From contig NZ_JABBYC010000014.1 of assembly GCF_016742955.1 (NCBI RefSeq), positions 30,435-94,434 of the forward strand: a stretch of DNA of 64,000 nt, read 5' to 3'. A model generated the notes under the pieces. That model was not told where the DNA came from and searched no databases. It saw only the letters and a list, made by a program, of their open reading frames with translations. This DNA comes from Myceligenerans indicum (GTDB lineage: Bacteria; Actinomycetota; Actinomycetes; Actinomycetales; Cellulomonadaceae). Positions 36,633 to 49,683 of the stretch are shown piece after piece (the first letter of the stretch is position 1; each line of letters opens with the position of its first letter). The position numbers were made by a program, and so were the translations under genes.

Positions 36633-38780
36633 TTACTTCCCGAGGCGGTTCCACAGGAACGTCCAGTGGGTGGCGGCCATGTAGGCGGCCTGGCCGTTGT
36701 CCGCGGCACCGCCGTGCCCTCCCTCGATGTTCTCGTAGTACGTCACGTCCTTGCCGTGCGTCAGCATGAGGGCGGCCAGCTTGCGGGCGTGGGCCGGGTG
36801 CACGCGGTCGTCCTTGGTCGACGTGGTGAACAGCACGGGCGGGTACTCACGGTCCTGCGAGAACAGGTGGTAGGGCGAGAACTCGCGCAGGAACTCCCAG
36901 TCGTCGGTGTCCGGGTCGCCGTACTCGGCCATCCACGAGGCGCCGGCCAGCAGGTGGGAGTACCGCTTCATGTCCAGCAGCGGCACACCCACGATCACCG
37001 CACCGAACAGGTCCGGGTACTGGGTGAGCATGTTCCCGGCGAGCAGGCCGCCGTTGGAACGGCCCTCCATCCCGAGGCGGCCCGTCTCGGTGATCCCCCG
37101 TGCGACGAGGTCGCGTGCCACCGCCGCGAAGTCCTCGTACGCACGGTGCCGCTTCTCCCGGAGGGCGGCCTGGTGCCAGGCCGGTCCGTACTCGCCGCCG
37201 CCGCGGATGTTGGCGACCGCGTACACGCCGCCGCGTTCGAGCCAGGCGCGCCCGATCGTTCCCGAGTACGCCGGCTGCAGCGCGATCTCGAAGCCGCCGT
37301 AGCCCCACAGGAGCGCAGGGGCGGGGGCGCGGCCGTCGAGCACGTCGGGACGCCCCACGACGAAGTACGGCACCCGGGTGCCGTCGTCGGACGTCGTGAA
37401 CCGCTGTCGTGCGACGAGCCCGTCCGCGTCGAAGTGGGCGGGGGCCGACTTGAGCGGCGTGGGCACGGCCGGGGCGCCGTCGGGGCCGGCGTCCGGGGCG
37501 GCGGACCCCCGGGCGAGGGTCGGCGGCGTCAGGAACCCCGTGGTGGTCACCCAGACGTCGTCGGAGTCGACGGCGTCGACGGAGCTCACGCCGACCGACA
37601 ACAGCTCCCCGGAGACGGGCAGTTCCGAGCGCGTCCACGGGCGTCCGGCCAGGGCGGCACCGTCGTCACCCTCGGGTACGGCCGGCGGTGTCAGCACGTA
37701 GGGGCGGTTGGTGACGTCCTCCAGGACGTTGACCACGAGATGGTGCCGTGTCCAGGCGGTCCCGGCCAGCGACGCCGTCGCGGTGGGCTCGAACAGCACC
37801 GTCAGCTGCCGGGACCCGGCCAGGAAGGCGTCGAACGGTGCCGCGAGCAGCGATCCGGCCCGGTACGTCCCCCAGTCGTCGCGCAGCCGCACGAGCAGCC
37901 ACTCGCGGTGCACGCCGACGTTGGCCGAGTCGGGGACGTCGATCCTGGTCAGCTCCTGCTCCGCGGTCCCGACGCCGGTGACCAGCCAGGTCTCGCTCGT
38001 GAAGAACGACGGTGCGCGCACGACGAGGTCGCGCTCGAAGCCCGGCGTGCGCGAGCGCCGGGCGGACACCTCGACGTCGGTGCTCTCCCCCTCGAACACG
38101 GTCACCGCGGACTCCATCGGCGTGCCGCGGCGCCACAGCTTCGTGATCCTGGGGTAGCCCGATGTCGTCGTCGTGCCCTCGCCGAAGTCGGTGGACAGGT
38201 ACACGGTGTCCGCGTCGACCCACCCGAGGCTTCCCTTGGCCGCCGGGCGGACGAAGCCGCCCTCCTCGGCGGGCACGAACCGCTTCTCGACGAGGTCGAA
38301 CTCCCGCGTCACGTCCGTGTCCGACCCGCCGGGGGAGAGGTCCACCAGGGCGCGACGCCACGGCGCGCCGGCGGCGAACTCCTCCGGGTCGGGGCGCAGC
38401 ACCGAGGCGCCGTGCCACACCCAGCTCTCGCCCTCCTCCCGCGCCAGCTCGTCCAGGTCCAGGACCGTCTCCCAGTCGGGGTTCCGGGTCGCGTACGACG
38501 CCGGTGTGGTGCGCCGCCACACACCGCGCACGTGCCGCGCGTCGCGCCAGAAGTTGTAGTAGTGGTCCCCGACCTGGGACACGTACGGGATCTTGTCCTC
38601 GGCGTCGAGCACCTCCCGTACCTGCTTGGAGATCTGGTCGAACAGCTCGCCGCCGAGCGCGTCGGACATCTGGGTGTTGCGCTCGAGAACCCAGCCCAGG
38701 GCCTCCTCACCGGAGACGTCCTCGAGCCAGGTGTACGGGTCGGCGGACGGGTCGAGCGGCGTGCGGGGTGCGGCAGTCAT
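36633..38780 (-). CDS. Prolyl oligopeptidase family serine peptidase (S9A)
   Basis: 715 residues, no signal peptide. An N-terminal seven-bladed propeller (opening with DPYTWLEDVSGEEALGWVLERN, the standard S9A entry) is followed by the alpha/beta hydrolase. The nucleophile is in MEGRSNGGLLAGN (about 572), the Asp in STKDDRVHPAHARK (about 655) and the His in EGGHGGAADNGQAA (about 686), so the triad is intact. The usual prefix GGSNGG appears here as GRSNGG. It cleaves short peptides after proline in the cytoplasm. A TAGTGT hexamer exactly 6 nt before the ATG suggests a leaderless message. Confidence 0.94.
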   Translation of the reverse strand: MTAAPRTPLDPSADPYTWLEDVSGEEALGWVLERNTQMSDALGGELFDQISKQVREVLDAEDKIPYVSQVGDHYYNFWRDARHVRGVWRRTTPASYATRNPDWETVLDLDELAREEGESWVWHGASVLRPDPEEFAAGAPWRRALVDLSPGGSDTDVTREFDLVEKRFVPAEEGGFVRPAAKGSLGWVDADTVYLSTDFGEGTTTTSGYPRITKLWRRGTPMESAVTVFEGESTDVEVSARRSRTPGFERDLVVRAPSFFTSETWLVTGVGTAEQELTRIDVPDSANVGVHREWLLVRLRDDWGTYRAGSLLAAPFDAFLAGSRQLTVLFEPTATASLAGTAWTRHHLVVNVLEDVTNRPYVLTPPAVPEGDDGAALAGRPWTRSELPVSGELLSVGVSSVDAVDSDDVWVTTTGFLTPPTLARGSAAPDAGPDGAPAVPTPLKSAPAHFDADGLVARQRFTTSDDGTRVPYFVVGRPDVLDGRAPAPALLWGYGGFEIALQPAYSGTIGRAWLERGGVYAVANIRGGGEYGPAWHQAALREKRHRAYEDFAAVARDLVARGITETGRLGMEGRSNGGLLAGNMLTQYPDLFGAVIVGVPLLDMKRYSHLLAGASWMAEYGDPDTDDWEFLREFSPYHLFSQDREYPPVLFTTSTKDDRVHPAHARKLAALMLTHGKDVTYYENIEGGHGGAADNGQAAYMAATHWTFLWNRLGK

Positions 38781-38786
38781 GAGGGA

Positions 38787-38792
38787 ACACTA
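38787..38792 (-). promoter_or_regulatory. -10 element (TAGTGT, minus strand) for the prolyl oligopeptidase gene
   Basis: Six nucleotides separate this hexamer from the ATG (38778-38780); there is no Shine-Dalgarno sequence, as expected for a leaderless mRNA. Confidence 0.55.
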
Positions 38793-39013
38793 ACTTTTCA
38801 CAAGTTGACCTGCGGCAACAGGTGGCCGTTCCGGGGGAAAATTCCAGTTCGCACCACGATTGAGGGGTACCGCCGGATTTCTTCCTGTGGTAGAAATCGA
38901 ACCCTGACGAGGGCTCCTTCGCCCTTGTTGTGCTGCGTAGACGAGGACGGTGCCGACCCGCCTCGTTCGTCCCGCGGCTCCGATGACGAAATCAACATGG
39001 GGGGACCGGCTCT

Positions 39014-40819
39014 GTGAGCTCGACGTCTTCTACTCCGCCGAGCAGGCTGCGCCAGGTCGCGCCCTGGGTCAGTGTCGCCGGCGTCGCCGCCTTCGTCCTG
39101 GTGGCACCCGCTCTCTACACGTCGCAATGGGGCGGCAAGTCCCTCGGCTGGGTGGTCGGGATCGCCGCGATCGTCCTCGCCGTGGTCGCCGCCTTCGTCG
39201 CCCAGCGCAGCGCCAGCACCGATGTGGCCGAGAGCCGCATGTACGTGCACCGGGCGCACGTGTTCGAGAAGATCGCCGAGGAGCGCCGTGCGGCCCTCGA
39301 CGCGCTCGTGACGCAGCAGCTGCCAGCCTTCCTCGCGAACGACCCGGTGCCACCGCTGCCCCGGATCGAGGACGACCAGGCCCTCAAGCGCCTGGAGGAG
39401 GCGGGTATCGCCCTCACCCAGGTTCAGGAGGAGCGCGTGGCGCGGCGCGACGCGGTCCAGGTGGCCGTCGTCTCGCTCGGCCGCAAGGTCCAGGCGTCCG
39501 CGCACCGCATCCAGGAGGAGGCGTCGCGCATGGTGCAGCGGCACTCCACCGACCCGGACGTGCTGCAGACCTCGATGCGCGTCGACCACGCCGCGGCGCA
39601 GCAGGCGCGACAGGCCCAGAGCCTCGCCGCGCTGTGCGGCGAGTGGCCGGGCCAGCAGTGGAACGAGCCGCTGGCGCTGCCCGACGTGGTGCAGGGCGCG
39701 GCCGGACGCATCACCGCCTTCCACCGCGTGGAGGTCTCGGGCGACCCGGGGGTCGCGGTCTCCGCACGGATCGTCGAGCCGCTCATCCACCTCGTGGCCG
39801 AGCTCCTGGCCAACGCCACACAGTCCTCCCCGCCCACCACGCAGGTGCTCGTCTCCCTGCGCCAGGTGCAGCGCGGCGCGGTCATCGAGATCGACGACTG
39901 CGGTGTCGGCCTCGACACCAAGCAGCTCGACCAGGCGCGTGACATCGCCTCGGGCAAGAAGCAGGTCAGCATCACCGACCTGGGCGAGATCCCGCAGACC
40001 GGCCTCGCCGTCGTCGGAACCTATGCGCGACGGCACGGGTTCCGCGTGGACATCACCGAGTCGGTCTACGGGGGCCTGCGAGCGATCGTGATGATCCCGG
40101 GCGAGCTGACGGAGCCCGTGGCGCCGTCGGCGATCGGCAGCGTGGGCGGTGAGTCGTCCGTGCGCGTCCCGTCCGTACCGACGGCACCCAGCCTGCCGAC
40201 CCGCGGGACCGCGGCGACGGCGATCGCCGACGTCTCGGCCCCGGCGGAGCGGCCCGGTCCGGCCGATCCGGCCACATCCGCGCCGAGCGAGCCCGCGGAG
40301 TCACCGGCACCGGCCGCCCACACCGAGGCGACGCCGTTCGGGCGGACCGGTTCCGTCGCGGAGCCCGCCGGGCTCGCGGCCGCCGCCGACGAGAAGGAGG
40401 AGTCCACCCTGAGCGACGAACCATGGTCAACTCCGTCGACACCGGCGTCGGCGACCGTCACCGACCGGCCGCCGAGCCGTCCTGAGCCTCTGGAGGGGCC
40501 CGACACCACGATCACGACACGGCCGGGCACCCCGGCAACCGCGAAGACCCGTCCGGCCACCACCGGTGCGGACGACGACGAGTTCCCAGAGCCGATTGCC
40601 CTGCCGCAGCGGCGCTCACGTCGCGAGGAGGCAGCAGCCATCGATCCCGCAGCAGCCGGGGATTCCCACGGGAAGCAGGCCAGGCCCGCCCGCCAGCAGA
40701 CGGCCCAGGAGGCCGGACAGTGGATGGGGGCCTTCTTCAGCGTTGACAAGACGCCTGGGAACGCATCAGACAGCAGCGATCCGTCGGCTGACGCCGGCGC
40801 GACTTCGGAGGACCGATGA
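39014..40819 (+). CDS. Conservon sensor-like ATPase (CvnA type histidine-kinase-like protein)
   Basis: 601 residues. Two membrane helices (about 15-35 and 43-64) with a very short external loop, a coiled helical region (about 70-190), then an HATPase domain with N-box LIHLVAELLANATQSS (about 260) and G1 box IDDCGVGLD (about 295). The tail (375-601) is Pro/Ala/Ser-rich and probably disordered. No phospho-acceptor HExxN-type histidine motif is obvious. Streptomyces CvnA proteins usually have a larger sensory domain; here it is reduced to the hairpin. It is the first gene of the conservon and overlaps the next by 4 bp. GTG start after a G-rich ribosome site. Confidence 0.9.
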   Translation: MSSTSSTPPSRLRQVAPWVSVAGVAAFVLVAPALYTSQWGGKSLGWVVGIAAIVLAVVAAFVAQRSASTDVAESRMYVHRAHVFEKIAEERRAALDALVTQQLPAFLANDPVPPLPRIEDDQALKRLEEAGIALTQVQEERVARRDAVQVAVVSLGRKVQASAHRIQEEASRMVQRHSTDPDVLQTSMRVDHAAAQQARQAQSLAALCGEWPGQQWNEPLALPDVVQGAAGRITAFHRVEVSGDPGVAVSARIVEPLIHLVAELLANATQSSPPTTQVLVSLRQVQRGAVIEIDDCGVGLDTKQLDQARDIASGKKQVSITDLGEIPQTGLAVVGTYARRHGFRVDITESVYGGLRAIVMIPGELTEPVAPSAIGSVGGESSVRVPSVPTAPSLPTRGTAATAIADVSAPAERPGPADPATSAPSEPAESPAPAAHTEATPFGRTGSVAEPAGLAAAADEKEESTLSDEPWSTPSTPASATVTDRPPSRPEPLEGPDTTITTRPGTPATAKTRPATTGADDDEFPEPIALPQRRSRREEAAAIDPAAAGDSHGKQARPARQQTAQEAGQWMGAFFSVDKTPGNASDSSDPSADAGATSEDR

Positions 40820-41229
40820 CCACGCAGGCCGAAGGCATGACACAGGCCGACGAGAACAGTTGGATGCTCGAGCTCATCAGCGGGGTGCGCGGTGTGCGCC
40901 ACGTGGTGGTGCTCACGTCGGACGGCCTGATGAAGGTGCGGACCGACCAGACGCCGCTCGACGTGGCGGACAAGGTCTCGGCCGCCTGCGCCGGGCTTGC
41001 CGCGCTGGGCATCGGTATGAGCAGGGAGTTCGGCACCAGCGACACGATTCGGCAGATCGTCGTGGAGTTCGACGGCGGCTTCCTGTTCGTCCGTGGTGCC
41101 GGCGACGGATCTCGCCTGGCCGTGGTCACCGAGTCGAACATCGACCCGGCGCTCGTCGCGCAGCAGATGCAGGCGCAGGTTCTCATGATCGGGGAACGCA
41201 CCCTGGGTACCGACGCCAGGGAGAACTGA
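40816..41229 (+). CDS. Conservon Roadblock/LC7 protein (CvnB)
   Basis: 137 residues. It is a single Roadblock/LC7 domain: LELISGVRGVRHVVVLTSDGLMKVRT, then a helix (VADKVSAACAGLAALGIGMS), a beta hairpin (GFLFVRGAGDGSRLAVVTES) and a closing helix. In conservons this small protein is thought to work with the GTPase as a regulator, in the manner of MglB with MglA. The ATG overlaps the CvnA-like stop (ATGA). Confidence 0.94.
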   Translation: MTTQAEGMTQADENSWMLELISGVRGVRHVVVLTSDGLMKVRTDQTPLDVADKVSAACAGLAALGIGMSREFGTSDTIRQIVVEFDGGFLFVRGAGDGSRLAVVTESNIDPALVAQQMQAQVLMIGERTLGTDAREN

Positions 41230-41257
41230 CCTCGTCGAGGAGAGGCGGTAGCTCTTT

Positions 41258-41614
41258 ATGTCACAGGGGGACGAGTATCGGGACCATCCGGTCCGTTCGT
41301 ATGTGCTGACGTCCGGGCGCGCACATCCGACCCGCAATACCCTTCGCCCCGAGACTCTCCTGGTGGCGGTGGACGGCAGGCCGGCGCCGTCGACCGCCAC
41401 CCGGCAGCAGCGTGACCTGGTGCGCCTGTGCCGGGGGACCCTCGCGCTGGCGGAGGTCGCCGCCTATCTGGCCCTGCCGGTCAGTCTGGTGGCGGTACTG
41501 GTCTCGGACCTGGTCGACTCCGGCCATCTCACGATCCGTTCCAATCACCAGGCACACGTCCTTCCCGAACGGGACATCCTGGAGAAGGTGCTCGATGGAC
41601 TCCGCAACATCTGA
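41258..41614 (+). CDS. Conservon DUF742 protein (CvnC)
   Basis: 118 residues with the DUF742 pattern: PVRSYVLTSGRAHPT near the N-terminus, LVAV...RQQRDLVRLCRG, then a winged-helix-like part (LAEVAAYLALPVSLVAVLVSDLVDSGHLTI) and the ending EKVLDGLRNI. The role is unknown; it is always the third member of conservon operons. It overlaps the next gene by 20 bp, supporting coupled translation. Confidence 0.94.
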   Translation: MSQGDEYRDHPVRSYVLTSGRAHPTRNTLRPETLLVAVDGRPAPSTATRQQRDLVRLCRGTLALAEVAAYLALPVSLVAVLVSDLVDSGHLTIRSNHQAHVLPERDILEKVLDGLRNI

Positions 41615-42218
41615 ATCGGCATCCGGATCGGCGATGCCAGGCCAGCATCTCGCGCCCTCGGTGGCGCGCTCGGTGAAGATCCTCGTGGTGGGCGCGTTCG
41701 GGGTGGGCAAGACCACCCTGATCGGCTCCGTGAGCGAGATCGAACCGCTGCGCACCGAGGAGCAGATCACGACGGCCAGCGTCGGCGTGGACCCTGGTCT
41801 GCCCGAGAAGCAGACCACGACGGTGGCGCTGGACTTCGGTCGGCTCACCATCTCGCAGGAGATCGCGCTGTACATGTTCGGCACCCCCGGACAGCGGCGG
41901 TTCTGGGACCTGTGGGCGGGCCTCGCCGACGGCGCCGTGGGAGCGTTGGTCATGGTCGACACCCGGAACATCGAAGCCTCGTTCGAGGTCCTCGATCAGC
42001 TCGAACTGCGCACCAAGATGCCGTTCGCCGTGGTGATCAACCAGTTCCCGGACTCGCCGCAGTACCCGGTCGAGCGCATCCGTGCCGCGCTCGACCTGCT
42101 GCCGGGCACGCCGATCGTGCGTTGCGACGCACGCAACCGCACCTCCTCGGCCCAGGCCCTGATCCAGTTGGTGGAGCACGCGCTGACGTTCCCAGCCTTC
42201 CAGAAGGCGCCCGCGTGA
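41595..42218 (+). CDS. Conservon small GTPase (CvnD)
   Basis: A 207-residue G protein of the MglA/Ras-like group found in conservons. P-loop GAFGVGKTTL (about residue 33), the FGTPGQRRFWDLWAGL segment as switch II/G3 (about 93-110), and VVINQF in the place of NKxD. The Asn-Gln change at G4 is usual for the family. About 25 variable residues precede the G domain. GGAGAAGG precedes the ATG inside the end of the DUF742 gene. It is the signalling switch of the module, expected to respond to the CvnA-like and Roadblock proteins. Confidence 0.92.
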   Translation: MDSATSESASGSAMPGQHLAPSVARSVKILVVGAFGVGKTTLIGSVSEIEPLRTEEQITTASVGVDPGLPEKQTTTVALDFGRLTISQEIALYMFGTPGQRRFWDLWAGLADGAVGALVMVDTRNIEASFEVLDQLELRTKMPFAVVINQFPDSPQYPVERIRAALDLLPGTPIVRCDARNRTSSAQALIQLVEHALTFPAFQKAPA

Positions 42219-42261
42219 CGCGGGCGGCCGGGAGCCGCAGATGCAACCCAGGAGGCTGAAC

Positions 42262-43497
42262 GTGGGTCCCGACCGGACCCGGCTGGAGGACGTGGCCTAC
42301 CGCCCGGTGCTGCTCGGCGAGCACGACGCGCTGGACCCGTACACGGACTACGAACGCCTGCGTGAGAAGTGGGGAGCACTCGCCCCCGTGGACATGGTTC
42401 CCGGCGTCCCGGCCTGGCTGGTGCTGGGCTACGAGGAAGCCGCGTCGATGCTGCGCAGCGAGATCATGTTCTCGCGTGACCCCCGCAACTGGGCGTACGT
42501 GCAGCGCCGGGCGCTGCCGCCGGGACTGCTCGCGGTCATGGCGCCGCGTGAGAGTGCCTATCACGTGGACGGACCGCGGCATCGCCGGTTGCGGGCGCCG
42601 ATCGACGACGCTTTCGCCGCGATCGACGAGACCCGTCTGCGTGTCTCCGTGGAGGTGGCGTGCGACGCGATCCTGGACGGCCTGGCAGGCCGGGGCGAGG
42701 CGGATCTGATCCAGGACTTCACGGTTCCGCTGTGCGTGTATCTGCTCGGCGAGCTGCTGGGCCTGAGCCATTCCGACGCGCAGCGCATGAGCCTCCTGAC
42801 GCGCGACATCTTCGGGGCCCGCGACACGGCGACGGCCGCGTCGGAGGAGTCCATGCAGATCATGATGGAGCACGTGGCGGCGCACCGGCCCGAGCCGGGC
42901 GATGACCTGACCACGGCCATGCTCGAGCACTCCGCGATGGACAACGACGTCGAGGTGATGACCACGCTCGCCGAGATGTTCGTCCTCGCGCACGACGCCC
43001 AGGTCGCCTGGGTGGCCGGGGCGCTGCACCTGCTGCTGACCGACGAACGCTTCGCCGCCCGGCTGTACGGGGGGCGGCTCGACGTGACCGACGCCGTGGA
43101 CGAGGCGTCCCGGACCCGGCCCCCGGTGGTGAACGTCCTGCCACGTTTCGCGCGTCAGGACTGCGAACTCGGCGGCCGCTACGTGGCGGCGGGGGACGCC
43201 CTGATCCCGGCGATCGTCTCCGCGAACGCCGACCCGGCGCTGTCCATCGACGACCCCCTGTCCGACGCCGGCGGCAGGTACCACCTGACGTGGGGTGTGG
43301 GGCCGCACAGCTGTCCGGCGCAGCGGGTGGCGTCGATCATCGGACGGACCGCGATCGCGGCGGTGGTGCACCGGATCCCGCAGATGCGGCTCGCCGCGGA
43401 TCCCGGGGAGATTCGTATGGTGCGATCGCTGTGGACGCGGTACCCGGCGGCGCTTCCCGTGCGATTCGTCGAGCCGGTCCAGGCCAGCCGCTGGTAA
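42262..43497 (+). CDS. Cytochrome P450 of the conservon (CvnE)
   Basis: 411 residues from the GTG at 42262, which follows a perfect AGGAGG; an ATG at 42241 is in frame. The heme loop is TWGVGPHSCPAQRV with the thiolate Cys near residue 351. The usual Phe is Trp, and Leu-Gly after Cys is Pro-Ala. The ExxR motif is present (EASR, about 284). In the I helix the normal A/G-G-x-D/E-T-T reads AHDAQ (about 243-250), so the proton-relay Thr is missing. The protein keeps its heme but may not be a standard monooxygenase; a redox-sensing or unusual catalytic role is possible. No ferredoxin gene is adjacent. Confidence 0.9.
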   Translation: MGPDRTRLEDVAYRPVLLGEHDALDPYTDYERLREKWGALAPVDMVPGVPAWLVLGYEEAASMLRSEIMFSRDPRNWAYVQRRALPPGLLAVMAPRESAYHVDGPRHRRLRAPIDDAFAAIDETRLRVSVEVACDAILDGLAGRGEADLIQDFTVPLCVYLLGELLGLSHSDAQRMSLLTRDIFGARDTATAASEESMQIMMEHVAAHRPEPGDDLTTAMLEHSAMDNDVEVMTTLAEMFVLAHDAQVAWVAGALHLLLTDERFAARLYGGRLDVTDAVDEASRTRPPVVNVLPRFARQDCELGGRYVAAGDALIPAIVSANADPALSIDDPLSDAGGRYHLTWGVGPHSCPAQRVASIIGRTAIAAVVHRIPQMRLAADPGEIRMVRSLWTRYPAALPVRFVEPVQASRW

Positions 43498-43599
43498 GCG
43501 GTGCGAAACCGGCGAGAACACCCCGAGCCCCAATATGTCTCACATAGCCCCTGTTCCCGAAGGGTGAAGTGACGCTACCATTCGACCGGATTGCCACAA

Positions 43600-43613
43600 G
43601 GAAGATTTCTTCC
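43600..43613. promoter_or_regulatory. Inverted repeat before the monooxygenase-like gene
   Basis: GGAAGA-TT-TCTTCC, a perfect 6-bp-arm palindrome 22 bp before the start codon. Its right part (GATTTCTTCC) also occurs at 38876-38885 in front of the conservon. A second small palindrome (TATGT-ctc-ACATA) is at 43534-43546. These are candidate operators. Confidence 0.4.
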
Positions 43614-43635
43614 GGACGAAGGAGCAGGGGAAAAC

Positions 43636-47711
<4,076 letters not shown>

Positions 47712-47741
47712 CCGCCTGCGGCCGGCGGCGGACCCCGGTGG

Positions 47742-48413
47742 CTACGGCTCCGGCCGAGCAGCCCAGAGCAGCCCGCGCGTGATGATCCCGTGGATCGCCG
47801 GGTGCTCGAGCTCCGCGGTCGAGTGGCCGACGGTGCAGGCGAACACCCGCCCCTTCCCCCAGCGCCGGGTCCAGGTCACGGGCACGGTGACGGGCTCGTG
47901 CCACGGCGTGTCGGGTCCGGGGCGGTGAGTGGTCGTCATGAGGACGTCGCACGCCGGGTCGTGCTGCACCCAGTACTGCTCGGTGTGCAGGCGGATCGGT
48001 GACTCGAGCCCCTGGACGACCGGATGGTCCGCCCGTTCGGGCCGGACGACGATCTCGTGGTCGACGTCGTCCCCCGGGTGGGCGACGAACTGACCGCCGA
48101 CGATGTGCTGGAAGTCGGTGGCGTTGCGGAAGGAGTCCAGGAGCCCGCCGTGCCAGCCGGCGAGGCCGGTGCCGTTCTCGACGGCGATGCGCAGCCCGTG
48201 CATCTCCTCGACCAGGATGTCGCCCATCGTCCACGACTGGACGACGAGATCGGTCCCGGCCATCGCCTCCTCGTCGGCGTAGATCTCGAGCGACTCCTCG
48301 ATGGTGACGTCGAATCCGGCGTTCCGCAGGAACGGGACGACGAGGTTGGTGGTTCCCGTCGGGTCGTGCCCGTCCCAGCCTCCCCGGACGACGAGTGCGC
48401 GACGCGTGATCAC
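47742..48413 (-). CDS. ThuA-like domain protein (stand-alone, cytoplasmic)
   Basis: 223 residues: ALVVRGGWDGHDP at the N-terminus, LVVQSWTMGDIL, GLAGWHGGLLDSFR (the class I glutamine-amidotransferase-like elbow lacks a catalytic Cys here), TEQYWVQHDP and KGRVFACTVGHSTAELEHPAI. ThuA-like proteins are associated with trehalose and related sugar utilisation through 3-keto derivatives. It is coupled to the ROK regulator gene (ATGA overlap) and faces the sugar transport operon. A second, secreted ThuA domain is encoded at 54917. Confidence 0.9.
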   Translation of the reverse strand: MITRRALVVRGGWDGHDPTGTTNLVVPFLRNAGFDVTIEESLEIYADEEAMAGTDLVVQSWTMGDILVEEMHGLRIAVENGTGLAGWHGGLLDSFRNATDFQHIVGGQFVAHPGDDVDHEIVVRPERADHPVVQGLESPIRLHTEQYWVQHDPACDVLMTTTHRPGPDTPWHEPVTVPVTWTRRWGKGRVFACTVGHSTAELEHPAIHGIITRGLLWAARPEP

Positions 48414-49627
48414 ATGACCTCCTTGGCAGCGATGAGCGTGTCCACCGAGGATGGCGCGAGGTACTGCTCGATGACAAGGGTCGCGGCGCCGACGACACCG
48501 GCCTGGGCGCCTGCCTCCGACGGCGTGATCCGCAGGTCTCGCGTGGCCAGGGGGAGCGAGCGCTGGTAGACCACCTCGCGGATCCCCGCCATGAGATGCT
48601 CGCCGGCACCGGCGAGGATGCCGCCGACGACGATGCGGGCGGGGTTCAGCAGACTCACCGAGGCGGCCAGCACGCTCCCGATGTCGCGACCCGCCTGGCG
48701 GACCGCCTGGCCCGCGGCGACGTCACCGGACCGGACGAGGTCGACGATGTCCTGGGTGGTGCCCACGGACGCACCCGCGGCACGCAGGCGTGCCGCGATG
48801 GCGGCACCCCCGGCGACGGCCTCGAGGCAGCCGTTGTTGCCGCACCGGCACGGGATGTCGCCGGCGCCGGGCACCGTGACGTGCCCCAGGTCGCCGGCGG
48901 CGCCCTGGGCTCCCCGGCGCAGCTGGCCGTCCATGATGACGCCGGCGCCGATCCCGGTCGCCACCTTGACGAACAGCAGGTCGTCGACGTCGGGCGCCAT
49001 CGTCCGGTGCTCGCCCAGCGCCATGATGTTGACGTCGTTGTCCACCAGCACGGGCGCGCCGAGCCGGGCATACAGCTCTGCCGGCACGTCGACTCCGCCC
49101 CAGCCGGGCATGATCGGCGGATTGACGGGCCGTCCGGTGCCGTGGTCGACCGGGCCGGGCAGCCCGATGCCGACACCGGCGAGCTCGTCCATGCGGCGCC
49201 CGGCCTGGGTGACGAGCTTTCTGCCGGTCTCGGCAACCCAGGCCAGTACGGGATCCGGTCCGTCGGCGATGGCGAGAGGTTCGTCGACCTGGGCGATCGG
49301 CACGCCCGCGAGGTCCGTGACGGCGATCCGCGCGTGGGTGGCTCCCAGGTCCACGCCCAGTGCGATGCGTCCTCCGGGGTCGAAGGCGAACGTCGACGGT
49401 GGCCGGCCACCGGTGCTCGTCGCCTCTCCGGCGGGTGCCAGGAGGCCGACGGACCGCAGCGCGTCGATACGCGCGGCGACGGTCGATCGTGACTGCCCGG
49501 TCTCGGCAACGAGTGAGGCGCGCGTCCGCGGCGCGCCGTTCCGGAACAGTTGGAACATCTCACCCGCTCCCGTCGGCCGCGGCGGGAATTTCGCCAGCCC
49601 TTCCATGAGCACAGTGAACCATGCCAC
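48410..49627 (-). CDS. ROK family transcriptional repressor
   Basis: 405 residues. N-terminal winged helix-turn-helix (RASLVAETGQSRSTVAARIDALRSVGLL, about 35-62). The ROK sugar-kinase-like part has ALGVDLGATHARIAVTD, GIGLPGPVDHGTG and the zinc-binding CRCGNNGCLEAVAGG. It lies divergent to the sugar ABC operon, so it most likely represses that operon (and its own) until a sugar or sugar phosphate binds. The start is uncertain: ATG 49627 with AAAGG close by, or ATG 49606. A near-perfect 14-bp palindrome lies in the intergenic region. Confidence 0.9.
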   Translation of the reverse strand: MAWFTVLMEGLAKFPPRPTGAGEMFQLFRNGAPRTRASLVAETGQSRSTVAARIDALRSVGLLAPAGEATSTGGRPPSTFAFDPGGRIALGVDLGATHARIAVTDLAGVPIAQVDEPLAIADGPDPVLAWVAETGRKLVTQAGRRMDELAGVGIGLPGPVDHGTGRPVNPPIMPGWGGVDVPAELYARLGAPVLVDNDVNIMALGEHRTMAPDVDDLLFVKVATGIGAGVIMDGQLRRGAQGAAGDLGHVTVPGAGDIPCRCGNNGCLEAVAGGAAIAARLRAAGASVGTTQDIVDLVRSGDVAAGQAVRQAGRDIGSVLAASVSLLNPARIVVGGILAGAGEHLMAGIREVVYQRSLPLATRDLRITPSEAGAQAGVVGAATLVIEQYLAPSSVDTLIAAKEVM

Positions 49628-49683
49628 CTTTCGTCGCCACTTCTTCGTCTCTTCACCCCGATCACAGGGAGGTAACGGTCCTA

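Noticed and set aside
38804..38815. A 12-mer (GTTGACCTGCGG) shared with 63580-63591, which could be a common -35/operator element
   Set aside because: No -10 follows at the right distance at either place, and one shared 12-mer is expected by chance in 64 kb.
36534..39017. An 827-codon plus-strand frame opposite the prolyl oligopeptidase
   Set aside because: Antisense shadow; the minus-strand peptidase has a full catalytic triad.
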